9,748 nt of DNA from Chloroflexota bacterium (GCA_003695215.1 RFIM01000254.1:1-9748), one strand, 5' to 3'. Counted from the stretch's first letter, positions 1 to 7,294 are shown. Program-made: numbers and translations. Notes: generated by a model not told the origin, from the letters alone.

Positions 1-406
1 CGAAGCTGGTCAGTGTGTAGCTCAGATAGGCCGAATCAGGGCTGAAGATCGGGCCGATGATACCGAAGCTCGGCTCGGAATTAATCTCAAAGGTACTGCC
101 GCCGATCGGGCCGTAGGTCAACCTGGCGCTGCCTGTCGAATCAGCGCCGAAAACGGCAGCCAGCCAGCGCCCATCCGGCGAGAAGCGGACGAAGCTGTTG
201 CCTTCAATCGGGAGGCGCAAAAGCGGCTCGGAGTTGGCAGGCGCGAATATGGCCGCGTAAGAGGTGGGCAGCGAAGCAGGCTCGTTGTAGTCGTAGACTT
301 GCGCAGCCAGGTTCGGGCGCGGGCTGGTTTGCGCTGCGCTGGGCACGGCAAGCACTGCGCAGGCGAACAAAAGGCTCAAGATGCCGAGACGACGCAGCCA
401 AAGCAT
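1..406 (-). CDS. Exported protein with PD40/TolB-like beta-propeller repeats (3' end cut off by window edge)
   Basis: Only the first 135 codons lie in the window; the frame is open to base 1. The N-terminus looks like a signal peptide: positive residues (RR at 5-6), a hydrophobic core at about 7-21, then a small-residue cleavage zone near residues 23-26 (SAAQ), so the protein is probably exported. Two WD40-like/PD40 strands are visible, each with the FSPD turn typical of TolB-type propellers: RFSPDGRWLAAV at 74-85 and IFSPDSAYLSY at 120-130. A propeller of this kind usually binds a partner or polysaccharide, but nothing here tells the ligand. The start is supported by a strong ribosome site AAGGAG (414-419, 7-base spacer) and a good promoter just upstream. 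It lies 84 bases downstream of the response regulator gene on the same strand but seems to have its own promoter. A lipoprotein is less likely because the LFAC at 13-16 breaks the lipobox pattern. Confidence 0.75.
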   Translation of the reverse strand, partial: MLWLRRLGILSLLFACAVLAVPSAAQTSPRPNLAAQVYDYNEPASLPTSYAAIFAPANSEPLLRLPIEGNSFVRFSPDGRWLAAVFGADSTGSARLTYGPIGGSTFEINSEPSFGIIGPIFSPDSAYLSYTLTSF

Positions 407-413
407 AAAAGCA

Positions 414-419
414 CTCCTT
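414..419 (-). promoter_or_regulatory. Ribosome binding site AAGGAG of the exported propeller gene
   Basis: On the minus strand AAGGAG stands 7 bases before the ATG at 406-404. It is the strongest Shine-Dalgarno match in the window and decides the start of a gene that runs off the edge. Confidence 0.75.
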
Positions 420-443
420 CTCGAGCAAACGCGTCTGCTGCCA

Positions 444-472
444 ATGATAGACTGTTTTCAGCGATTTGTCGA
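444..472 (-). promoter_or_regulatory. Sigma-70-type promoter for the exported propeller gene
   Basis: Minus strand: -35 box TCGACA (472-467, five of six to TTGACA), 17-base spacer, and -10 box TATCAT (449-444, five of six to TATAAT). Transcription would start near 437 and give a leader of about 31 bases. It lies wholly in the gap between the response regulator stop (491) and the propeller ATG, so the propeller gene can be transcribed alone. This is the best two-box promoter in the window. Confidence 0.55.
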
Positions 473-490
473 TCGTGAGTGCTTGCAGGC

Positions 491-919
491 TCATTGTTCG
501 ATCAAACGCTGTACCATAGTGATAAGCTCGTTGACGCTGATCGGCTTGACCAAAAGCAGATCGGCCTGCTGGGCATCGGGATGATTGATAGCCACTGAGT
601 TGCCCGTGACGATGATCACCTTCAACGTGCGCAAGTAAGGCGTTTGGCGAATATGCGTCAGCACTTCCAGGCCGTTCAAGTGTGGCATGTTGATATCCAA
701 AATCAGGACGTCCGGGCAGTTCTCGGCCAGTTGGTTGATGGCTTCTATGCCATCACAAGCGACTTCAACCTGGAAGTTATGATGCGCAAAGACACGGCTG
801 AAAATGTTGCGCAAATCGAGATTATCTTCTGCGATGAGTACCTTGCGCGGACATGACTTTGAATCGAGTTGACAATTCTGTTGCTGTGCGGGCTTGTGGT
901 TCGCAGACATAGACTTCAC
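491..919 (-). CDS. Single-domain CheY-like response regulator
   Basis: A receiver domain fills almost all of the 142 residues. With the GTG at 919 as residue 1, the acidic pair is E31-D32, the phosphoacceptor is D75 (in LILD), the switch threonine is T105 (in VIIVT), and the conserved lysine is K125 in the KP pair. All the catalytic residues of the family are therefore present, and the protein should accept a phosphoryl group from a histidine kinase. There is no DNA-binding or enzymatic output domain, so it probably acts by protein contact, as CheY or Spo0F do. The first 25 residues are a polar, low-order tail. No kinase lies in the window. The start is uncertain: GTG at 919 has GAGG four bases upstream and an in-frame TGA close before it; ATG at 910 would remove three residues. 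The next gene downstream on this strand encodes the exported propeller, but a promoter between them makes a shared operon unproven. Confidence 0.93.
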   Translation of the reverse strand: MKSMSANHKPAQQQNCQLDSKSCPRKVLIAEDNLDLRNIFSRVFAHHNFQVEVACDGIEAINQLAENCPDVLILDINMPHLNGLEVLTHIRQTPYLRTLKVIIVTGNSVAINHPDAQQADLLLVKPISVNELITMVQRLIEQ

Positions 920-951
920 AATGCCTCACTCATAACTGCCTATCTGCAAAG

Positions 952-957
952 ATTCTA
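952..957 (-). promoter_or_regulatory. Possible -10 box of the response regulator gene
   Basis: TAGAAT on the minus strand is five of six to the -10 consensus and would give a leader of about 25-35 bases, like the other genes here. No convincing -35 box is found 16-18 bases upstream, so this is tentative. Confidence 0.3.
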
Positions 958-1064
958 AAACAGATTTTGAGACGCGATATAGGTCACAGGTGTATCTTGC
1001 AGACTAGATTTTCACCTGGCCGAACGGCTAGGCATAGCGGGCGCTAGGGCGAGGCTACCCTACA

Positions 1065-1093
1065 ACAGCGCCATGGGTTAAAATGGGCGCTGT
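1065..1093 (+). promoter_or_regulatory. -10 box inside an inverted repeat, promoter and possible operator of ppaC
   Basis: The arms ACAGCGCC (1065-1072) and GGCGCTGT (1086-1093) are perfect inverted copies of 8 bases. The pairing extends by CAT/ATG if one extra G is bulged. The -10 candidate TAAAAT (1079-1084) lies between the arms. Transcription would start near 1091 and leave about 25 bases before the ppaC ATG. The -35 region (around 1056-1061) matches poorly, which fits a promoter that needs an activator or is controlled by a factor bound to the repeat. The inverted repeat is seen directly; its role as an operator is inference. Confidence 0.45.
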
Positions 1094-1115
1094 GCAAGCC
1101 TGAGAACAGGGAACT

Positions 1116-2465
1116 ATGATTGACACAGAGCCGATCTGGGTGATTGGGCATCGCAACCCTGATATGGACGCGATCGCCTCTGCAATGGGCTATGCCTGGT
1201 TGCTGAGCGCACTCTATGAGCAACCTTACACAGCAGCGCGCACAGGTGAGATCAACGCACAGACAGCTTTCGCCCTAGCGCGCTTCGGCGCAGAGCCACC
1301 ATCGCTGGTGCAGGACGTCTATGGGCGCGTGGGCGACTTGATCGAGCCGCTCGAAGCTTTGCGCCGCGGCGAGACTCTCCTGGCGGCTGTGCAGCGTATC
1401 GCCGCCACGCGCCATCCCGTCCCAATTGTGGATGCCGAAGGCAAGCCGCTCGGCTTGCTCTCAGGCGAGGCGCTCTTCGCCAGCCTAGCCGCTGCGCTCA
1501 GCTCCACCTCAGTGCTGGAGTTGGCGCGCGGCCTTGACCAAAAAGTGGAGAGCGTGCTGGACGGCAGCGGCATCACTCTGCGCGCCAATGAGCGCATCCG
1601 AGACGTGATCGGGCAAGTTTTGCGCGCCACGCAAGACGAATTCTTAGTGGTAGATGAGCAGAACACTTATGTCGGCTTAGTGCGCAAATCGGCGCTCCTG
1701 GCGCCGCCGCGCCGCAAAGTCGTGATGGTCGATCACAACGAGCCGCAACAAGCTGTGGCAGGCCTGGAAGAAGCCGAGCTGTTGGAAGTGCTGGATCATC
1801 ATCGCCTCGGCAACATGCCGACTGCCATGCCGATCCGTTTTCGCGTCGAGCCCGTTGGCAGTTGCTCCACACTTGTGGCTGAAGCGGCCTTTGAGCACGA
1901 GCTGCGCCTGCCTACGGCGCTAGCTGGCTTGCTGCTGTGCGGCATTCTCTCAGATACGCTAGTCTTGCGCTCGCCGACGACCACAGCCCGCGATGAACGC
2001 GCTGCCCTGCGCCTTGCCGAAATGGCAGGCCTTGCCGAAGGGCAAACTCAGCGCGAGGCCGTTGAGAATCTCGGGCGCGATCTGTTGGCGGCAGGCGCAG
2101 GCTTGGGCGAGCGCCGCGCTGAAGACGTGATCAACGCCGATCTGAAATTCTACAACACTAATGGCTTGTCCGCTGGCATTGCCCAGGTCGAAGTCACTTC
2201 GTTCAGCGAACTGACGCCGCGCTTGCCCGACCTAACACGCGCTCTGCAGGCGCTCGCTGAGAACAACAAGTTGGCATTGGCCATGCTGCTGGTCACTGAC
2301 GTAGTGCGCGGCAACAGTCGGCTGGTTGTGGTTGGCCAGGAGCGCTTGATCGGCTCCTTGCCGTATCCGCGCCTTGATGACGGCACCTTAGACGCGCGCG
2401 GCGTGGTCTCGCGCAAGAAACAGCTCTTGCCAACCGTGCTAGCGGCGCTTTCACAGGCGCTATGA
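1116..2465 (+). CDS. ppaC: Manganese-dependent inorganic pyrophosphatase, family II, with CBS domain pair
   Basis: It hydrolyses pyrophosphate to two phosphates in the cytoplasm, pulling biosynthetic reactions such as aminoacylation forward. The DHH half carries the metal ligands in family order: H12, D16 and D18 (GHRNPDMD), D206 in DHNE, the DHH triad at 227-229, and D280 in LSDT. The DHHA2 half gives K344 (DLK) and the substrate-binding SRKKQ at 432-436, close to the C-terminus at 449. Between the first metal motif and DHNE, residues of about 72-195 form an inserted pair of CBS domains, which in studied family members bind AMP/ADP (inhibitory) or ATP and diadenosine polyphosphates (activating). 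The length is too short for the extra DRTGG domain found between the CBS domains in many clostridial relatives. The ATG is preceded by AGGG at 5 bases. It is the first gene of a tight operon with a GNAT gene and mtaB. Confidence 0.95.
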   Translation: MIDTEPIWVIGHRNPDMDAIASAMGYAWLLSALYEQPYTAARTGEINAQTAFALARFGAEPPSLVQDVYGRVGDLIEPLEALRRGETLLAAVQRIAATRHPVPIVDAEGKPLGLLSGEALFASLAAALSSTSVLELARGLDQKVESVLDGSGITLRANERIRDVIGQVLRATQDEFLVVDEQNTYVGLVRKSALLAPPRRKVVMVDHNEPQQAVAGLEEAELLEVLDHHRLGNMPTAMPIRFRVEPVGSCSTLVAEAAFEHELRLPTALAGLLLCGILSDTLVLRSPTTTARDERAALRLAEMAGLAEGQTQREAVENLGRDLLAAGAGLGERRAEDVINADLKFYNTNGLSAGIAQVEVTSFSELTPRLPDLTRALQALAENNKLALAMLLVTDVVRGNSRLVVVGQERLIGSLPYPRLDDGTLDARGVVSRKKQLLPTVLAALSQAL

Positions 2466-2935
2466 TGCCAGCGAGCCTGACCTTCCGCCGCTGCACGCGG
2501 GATGATGCTGCGGCTGTGTGGCGCGCTTGCTTTCCGCAAAGCGCTTTTGAGAAAATTCAGCAGATGCTGGCGCGCGCCGAAGCGGCGTGGCAGGCCGAGC
2601 GCGGCATCGGCGTGGTCGCCTGCCTGTCAGGCTCGATCGTCGGCTTTGGTCAGCTGACATTCTGGGCGCGCGTGGCCGAGATCAGCGATCTGAGCGTGAC
2701 TGAGGCGCAGCGCGGGCGCGGCATCGGCACGGCGTTGCTCGAGCACTTGATCGCGCTCGGCGCCGAGCGGCGCGCCCTGATCGAGATCGGCGTGGCGCAC
2801 AGCAACAAGCGCGCTCTAGCGCTCTATCGGCGGCTCGGCTTTCGCTTTGAGCGCACGCTCTTGCTGAATGTAGGGCAAGGCCTGGAGCCTATTCATTACC
2901 TAACTTTGTCCGTGAGCGATTGGGCTGAGAGATGA
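2462..2935 (+). CDS. GNAT-family N-acetyltransferase
   Basis: A 157-residue protein of usual GNAT length. The acetyl-CoA pyrophosphate loop (motif A) is QRGRGIG at 83-89, after the beta-4 strand ISDLSV (74-79). Motif B shows N115 and a conserved tyrosine in LYRRLGF at 121-127, the usual pattern of RimI-like and small-molecule acetyltransferases. The substrate cannot be told from the sequence. The start overlaps the ppaC stop as ATGA, followed at once by a second in-frame ATG at 2465, so either could be used. The stop overlaps the mtaB start in the same manner. This tight coupling means it is made together with the pyrophosphatase and the tRNA-modifying enzyme. A role in acetylating a ribosomal or tRNA-related target is possible from context alone but is not shown. 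Confidence 0.85.
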   Translation: MMPASLTFRRCTRDDAAAVWRACFPQSAFEKIQQMLARAEAAWQAERGIGVVACLSGSIVGFGQLTFWARVAEISDLSVTEAQRGRGIGTALLEHLIALGAERRALIEIGVAHSNKRALALYRRLGFRFERTLLLNVGQGLEPIHYLTLSVSDWAER

Positions 2936-4257
2936 AAGTGCATCTGAAGGCACTCGGCTGCCGTTTGAATCAAAGCGAGGTGGATAGCCTGGCGCGCCAA
3001 TTCCTGGCGCACGGCCATTCGCTGACCGACGCGCCTGCTGAGGCTGATTTGATGGTCGTCAATACTTGCGCCGTGACGCAAGAGGCAGTGCGCAGCAGCC
3101 GCCAAAGCATTCATCGCCTGCACCGCGCCAATCCGCAAGCGCGCATCGCTGTGACGGGCTGCTACGCGCATCTGGCACCTGAGTCGGTTCGGCGCATGGC
3201 AGGCGTGGCTCATGTAGTGGATAACTACGCTAAGGAAGCCTTGCTCTCAATCGTGACGGGCGAGCCGCTAGCCGCTGTGCAGCCCTTCGACCTAGAGCCG
3301 CTAGCGCGCCAAGCCTTGATCGGCGCAGGCGGCAGGACGCGCGCCTTCTTAAAGGTGCAAGATGGCTGCGATCGGCACTGCACCTTTTGCATCACGCGCG
3401 TGGCGCGCGGCAAGGGCAGGAGCCGCCCAATTGCGGACGTGGTGGCTGAAGCGCAAATGCTGAGCGCGCACGGCTACCAAGAGCTCGTGCTGACGGGCGT
3501 CCATTTGGGCAGCTATGGCCATGATCTCGGTCAGCCTGAGGCTTTGGTGCATCTGCTGCGCGCTTTGCTGCAGGAGACAAGCGTGCCGCGCCTTCGGCTC
3601 TCTTCGCTCGAGCCGTGGGACTTGCCAAGGGCACTGTTCGCGCTGTGGGAAGATCGGCGCTTATGCCGCCATTTGCACTTGCCACTGCAAAGCGGCTGCG
3701 ATGCTACGCTCAGGCGCATGGCACGCCGCACCACTCAAGCCGCCTTCCGCGCCCTGATCGCCGAGGTACGCGCCATCATGCCTGATGCAGCCATCGCCAC
3801 GGATGTGATCGTTGGCTTCCCTGGCGAGAGCGACAAGGAATTTGCCATTAGCTACGCCTTCATTGAAGAGATGGACTTCGCAGCGCTGCACGTCTTCCGC
3901 TATAGCCCGCGCGAAGGCACGCCAGCAGCGCGAATGCCGCATCAAGTGCCTGAAGCGGTCAAGCGCGCGCGCGCCGAGAAGCTGCTCGCGCTCAGCCAGC
4001 AGTGTTCACGGCGCTTCGCTGAACGTTTCATCGGGCAAAAACGCCCAGTGCTCTGGGAAGCTATCAGCGGCGCGACCGAGCACGGCTTCATCAACAACGG
4101 CTACACGGATAACTTCTTGCGCGTGCGCTGCGTTGTGCCGCACGTCCTGAGCAACCTGCTCACAGACGTGCAGCTTGAGGCGCTAGCAGAAGATGGCGCG
4201 CTGCTCGGCGCCTTAGAAGCCGCTCAGCTGGCTCAGATCGACACGTCCACGCGCTAG
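2932..4257 (+). CDS. mtaB: tRNA (t6A37) methylthiotransferase MtaB, radical SAM
   Basis: It adds a methylthio group to N6-threonylcarbamoyladenosine at position 37 of ANN-decoding tRNAs, giving ms2t6A. The domain order is that of the MiaB/MtaB/RimO family. The N-terminal UPF0004 domain has three cysteines for the auxiliary [4Fe-4S] cluster (C10 in LGCRLNQ, C46 in NTCAVT, C77 in TGCYA). The radical SAM domain has the CxxxCxxC at C146, C150 and C153, then HLPLQSG at 249-255 and DVIVGFPGES at 291-300. A C-terminal TRAM-type RNA-binding domain covers about 371-427. The LGCRLNQ start and overall 441-residue length favour MtaB over MiaB or RimO. The ATG overlaps the stop of the GNAT gene by four bases. 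The last 14 codons and stop overlap the convergent glyQS gene; this tail lies beyond the TRAM domain. Confidence 0.92.
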   Translation: MKVHLKALGCRLNQSEVDSLARQFLAHGHSLTDAPAEADLMVVNTCAVTQEAVRSSRQSIHRLHRANPQARIAVTGCYAHLAPESVRRMAGVAHVVDNYAKEALLSIVTGEPLAAVQPFDLEPLARQALIGAGGRTRAFLKVQDGCDRHCTFCITRVARGKGRSRPIADVVAEAQMLSAHGYQELVLTGVHLGSYGHDLGQPEALVHLLRALLQETSVPRLRLSSLEPWDLPRALFALWEDRRLCRHLHLPLQSGCDATLRRMARRTTQAAFRALIAEVRAIMPDAAIATDVIVGFPGESDKEFAISYAFIEEMDFAALHVFRYSPREGTPAARMPHQVPEAVKRARAEKLLALSQQCSRRFAERFIGQKRPVLWEAISGATEHGFINNGYTDNFLRVRCVVPHVLSNLLTDVQLEALAEDGALLGALEAAQLAQIDTSTR

Positions 4258-7221
4258 ATCAGTCACGTACTGCAAAAGCGCGAGCCGATTCTCGCGCACG
4301 GCCTGATCCTCGTCCATCACTAGCACCTTATCGAAGAAAAGCGTGACCTGCGGCACTAGCGCCGCAAAGGCGCTCAGGAAGGCGTCTACGTTGGCGCCGC
4401 CGTTCAATGCGGCGTGCGCTTGTTGCGCCGCCGCGTAGAGCGACTGCGCTTCAGCAGGCGTGAGCGACTCAGGCTGCAGCGTGTAGCGTGGCTTATCGCG
4501 CGTGATGCGCGCACAACGTGCGAAAGCGTCCAAAGTCAGCTGCCAGTCAGGCTTGGCAACCCACGCAGCCAGCTCGCGGCAGCCGATCAGCGCATGGTAC
4601 GGCCTGTCGCCCTGCTCGCGCAGCACTGCAGCTACCACGTCGTATGGCAAAGCGTATTCATCGCGCAAGAGATTCTCCAAGCGTCCGATGATGAATTGCT
4701 GCACTTGCTCTAAGACGCTCGGCTCGACAGGCACAGGCTGTTGTGCCGCGAAGATCGGTAAGATTTCGGCCAGGCTGATGGCGAACTGATGCGCGATCAG
4801 GATTTGCACGGCGCCGAGCGCAGCGCGCCGCAAGGCGAATGGATCGGCCGTGGCGCTGGGCATTAAGCCGACTGCAAACAAGCCGACCAAGCTATCCAAG
4901 CGATCTGCCAGTGCCAAAAGCGCGCCGACTCTGCTCTCGGGCAGTTGATCGCCTGCACTGCGCGGCAGGTAGCTCTCAAAAATCGCTTGGGCCACAGCAG
5001 GCGGCTTGCCTTCGCGCAGGGCGTACTCGCGTCCCATCACGCCTTCCAACGCCGTCATCTCAATGACCATCTGCGTGCCTTGATCGGCTCGGGCGAGCGC
5101 TGCTGCCTGCTCAGCGATGGCTAGCTCGTCAGCTGAGAGGCCCAGCAGCACGCCGAGCGGCTGCACATAGCGCGTCAGGCGCATATTCTTATCGTAAAGC
5201 GAGCCGAGCTTCTCTTGGAAGGTCATGGTCTTCAGCCGATCGGCGCGCTCAGCTAGCGGGCGCTTCAAATCTTCCTTGAAGAAGAACTCGGCATCGGCGA
5301 AGCGCGCGTTGAGCACATGCTCGTTGCCTTGCACCACTTCATCAAGGAATTGATTGTCGCCGTTGCGCACAGCGATGAAATAGGGCAGCAAGTTGCCGTC
5401 CATGTCCTCAATGGCGAAGTAGCGCTGCTTGTTGCGCATGACGGCGATCAGCACATCGCGCGGTAACTGCAGAAAGCGGCTTGGGAAGCTGCCGCGCAAG
5501 GCGGTCGGCTGTTCCACCAAATTGACGACTTCGTCCAGCAGGGCGTCATCCTGCAGCAGCTGCCCGCCGACCTGAGCGGCCAGCTGCTCGGCTTGGGCTT
5601 GGATGGCGGCACGGCGCTCAGCTGGATCAACCAAGATGCCTTCGCGGCGCATGACGGCGAAATACTCAGCCGCTGAGCTGATCGCCAGCTTGGGCGAGCC
5701 CTTCGGGCGCGCGCCACGCGTGAAAGGCGCGCTCCAAACATCGGCGTAGGCGAAAGAGAGCGGCAGATTGCCGAACAGCGCTAAAAACCAGCGGATCGGG
5801 CGCGAGAAAGCGACGCCGCTGCTGTTCCAGCGCATGGACTCGGCAAAACGAATGCTGCTGATCAAAGATGGCAAGTTGGCGCTGAGCACTTCCAGCGCCG
5901 ATTTACCTTTGATGTGCACATAAGCAGCTGCATAAGTGCCACCTTCAAGCTGCATCGGCTTGAGTGCGCTCGGATCGATGCCTTGCTTGCGCGCAAAGCC
6001 GAGCGCAGCTTGAGTTGGCTTGCCTTCAGCGTCGAAAGCGATGCTCGCCGAAGGCCCACGCACAAGGCGCTCTTCATCAGGCTGGCTTGGCGCCATGTTG
6101 CGCACCAGGACGATCAAACGGCGCGGCGTGCCGTAAACTTCAACGCCGTCATTCGGCAAGCGCAGCTCAGCCAACCATTGCGGCGTCGTTTCGCGCAGTT
6201 GCGCCAACGCCTGATCCAGATCGGCGGCCGGCAGCTCTTCCGTGCCAATTTCCAGCAAAAAGTCGGCCGATGCGCTTGGTGCCTTGAGCGTGGCGATGCC
6301 GACGGCAGTATCTTTCTCTGCGTAGCGCCAATGCTTGCCGATATGGCTGAGCGGATAGCCTAGCTGCTCGCGTTGGGCTAAATAAGCCTTCGCCACGTTG
6401 CGACTCATGGCTGCCATGCGGCGGAAATAAGCGGCGCGCTCTGTCACGCCAATAGCGCCGCGCGTATCCAGCACATTGAAGAGATGGCTGCACTTGAGCA
6501 CATAGTCATAGGCAGGCGCCACTAGACCATGCTCAAGCGCGCGCGCATGCTCGCGCTCGTAGACGTCGTAGACCTGCTTGAGCGCTTCAACATCGGCCAC
6601 ATCGAAGTAGTAGCGGCAATGCTCGATCTCGCTCTGCAGGAAGATATCGCGGTAGGTGATATCGTCCGTCCACTGGATGTTCCAGACGGCATCGCGCCCT
6701 TGCAAAGCGAGCACAATCCGCTCGATGCCATAGGTGATCTCGACGCTGACAGGCTCCAGCCGAATGCCGCCGCTCTGCTGAAAGTAAGTGAACTGCGTGA
6801 TCTCCTGCCCATCTAGCCAGACTTCCCAGCCCAGTCCCCAGGCGCCTAACGCGGGCGACTTCCAGTTATCCTCCACAAAGCGCACATCGTGGCGGCGCAG
6901 ATCGATGCCGAGCGCCTCAAGGCTCTGCAAGTACAGCTCCTGCGGATTGCCAGGATCAGGCTTCAGGATGACCTGATACTGATAGTAGCTCTGCATGCGA
7001 TTCGGATTCTCGCCATAGCGCCCATCATCAGGGCGTACGCTCGGCTCAACGTAAGCGACGCGCCATGGCTCGCTGCCTAGAACCCGCAAGAATGTGGCAG
7101 GATTGCCCGTACCTGCGCCTACTTGCACGTTGTGTGGCTGCCAGAGCAAGCAACCCTGCTCTGCCCAGAATTTGTGCAGCGCTATGATCACATTCTGAAA
7201 GTACTTCTGCTGGCTGGTCAT
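4213..7221 (-). CDS. glyQS: Glycyl-tRNA synthetase, alpha and beta subunits fused in one chain
   Basis: It charges tRNA-Gly with glycine. Counted from the ATG at 7221 it has 1002 residues. Residues 1 to about 295 are a complete GlyQ-type class II catalytic subunit: NPATFLRVLG at 40-49, the GlyQ hallmark RPDDGRYGENPNRMQ at 63-77, and ITYGIERI at 162-169. A linker of about 295-318 leads to a complete GlyS-type beta part that opens with FLLEIGTEELP at 321-331, carries the RNGDNQFLDEVVQGNEHVL block in its middle, and ends with the DALR-like anticodon-binding region and the usual VDLSQL terminus. Most bacteria encode the two subunits separately; fused chains are known from Chlamydia and plant organelles. 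The frame extends 30 codons further upstream to 7311, but the promoter lies inside that extension and GlyQ homology begins at 7221, so this start is preferred. The ribosome site is weak (GGGA about 9 bases away). Its last 14 codons and stop overlap mtaB on the other strand. Confidence 0.96.
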   Translation of the reverse strand: MTSQQKYFQNVIIALHKFWAEQGCLLWQPHNVQVGAGTGNPATFLRVLGSEPWRVAYVEPSVRPDDGRYGENPNRMQSYYQYQVILKPDPGNPQELYLQSLEALGIDLRRHDVRFVEDNWKSPALGAWGLGWEVWLDGQEITQFTYFQQSGGIRLEPVSVEITYGIERIVLALQGRDAVWNIQWTDDITYRDIFLQSEIEHCRYYFDVADVEALKQVYDVYEREHARALEHGLVAPAYDYVLKCSHLFNVLDTRGAIGVTERAAYFRRMAAMSRNVAKAYLAQREQLGYPLSHIGKHWRYAEKDTAVGIATLKAPSASADFLLEIGTEELPAADLDQALAQLRETTPQWLAELRLPNDGVEVYGTPRRLIVLVRNMAPSQPDEERLVRGPSASIAFDAEGKPTQAALGFARKQGIDPSALKPMQLEGGTYAAAYVHIKGKSALEVLSANLPSLISSIRFAESMRWNSSGVAFSRPIRWFLALFGNLPLSFAYADVWSAPFTRGARPKGSPKLAISSAAEYFAVMRREGILVDPAERRAAIQAQAEQLAAQVGGQLLQDDALLDEVVNLVEQPTALRGSFPSRFLQLPRDVLIAVMRNKQRYFAIEDMDGNLLPYFIAVRNGDNQFLDEVVQGNEHVLNARFADAEFFFKEDLKRPLAERADRLKTMTFQEKLGSLYDKNMRLTRYVQPLGVLLGLSADELAIAEQAAALARADQGTQMVIEMTALEGVMGREYALREGKPPAVAQAIFESYLPRSAGDQLPESRVGALLALADRLDSLVGLFAVGLMPSATADPFALRRAALGAVQILIAHQFAISLAEILPIFAAQQPVPVEPSVLEQVQQFIIGRLENLLRDEYALPYDVVAAVLREQGDRPYHALIGCRELAAWVAKPDWQLTLDAFARCARITRDKPRYTLQPESLTPAEAQSLYAAAQQAHAALNGGANVDAFLSAFAALVPQVTLFFDKVLVMDEDQAVRENRLALLQYVTDLARGRVDLSQLSGF

Positions 7222-7264
7222 AGGAATTTCCCGACTAGGTGTGGTCTTGATCGATCCGCGCCAA

Positions 7265-7273
7265 ATTATAGCA
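7265..7273 (-). promoter_or_regulatory. Extended -10 promoter of glyQS
   Basis: The minus strand reads TGCTATAAT, a perfect -10 box with the TGn extension. The start of transcription would fall near 7258, giving a leader of about 37 bases before the ATG at 7221. No good -35 box is present; the region it should occupy is taken by an inverted repeat. The box lies inside the longest possible reading frame of glyQS and so argues against starts upstream of 7221. Confidence 0.6.
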
Positions 7274-7294
7274 CGCGCCATGCTCAGCGCGTGC
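7271..7294. repeat. Perfect 8-base inverted repeat beside the glyQS promoter
   Basis: GCACGCGC (7271-7278) and GCGCGTGC (7287-7294) are perfect inverted copies with an 8-base loop. On the minus strand the hairpin is followed directly by TATAATTT. It could be an operator covering the spacer and -35 region of glyQS, or a terminator stem for the gene upstream (7326-8069) that ends in a short T-rich run. The structure is seen; both roles are inference. Confidence 0.55.

Noticed and set aside
391..406. Lipoprotein signal in the exported propeller protein
   Set aside because: The cysteine at residue 16 has phenylalanine at -2, which the lipobox does not allow, and the hydrophobic core continues past it. 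A normal signal peptide fits better.
987..1018. CAGGTG and CACCTG as an inverted pair in the intergenic region
   Set aside because: Only six bases per arm with a 20-base spacer and no -10 or -35 box in a telling place; this is expected by chance.
5914..6363. A 149-codon plus-strand open frame inside glyQS
   Set aside because: It is a shadow of the strongly conserved minus-strand synthetase frame, has no ribosome site, and shows a composition of an antisense frame (many A, R, Q, L) with no domain.
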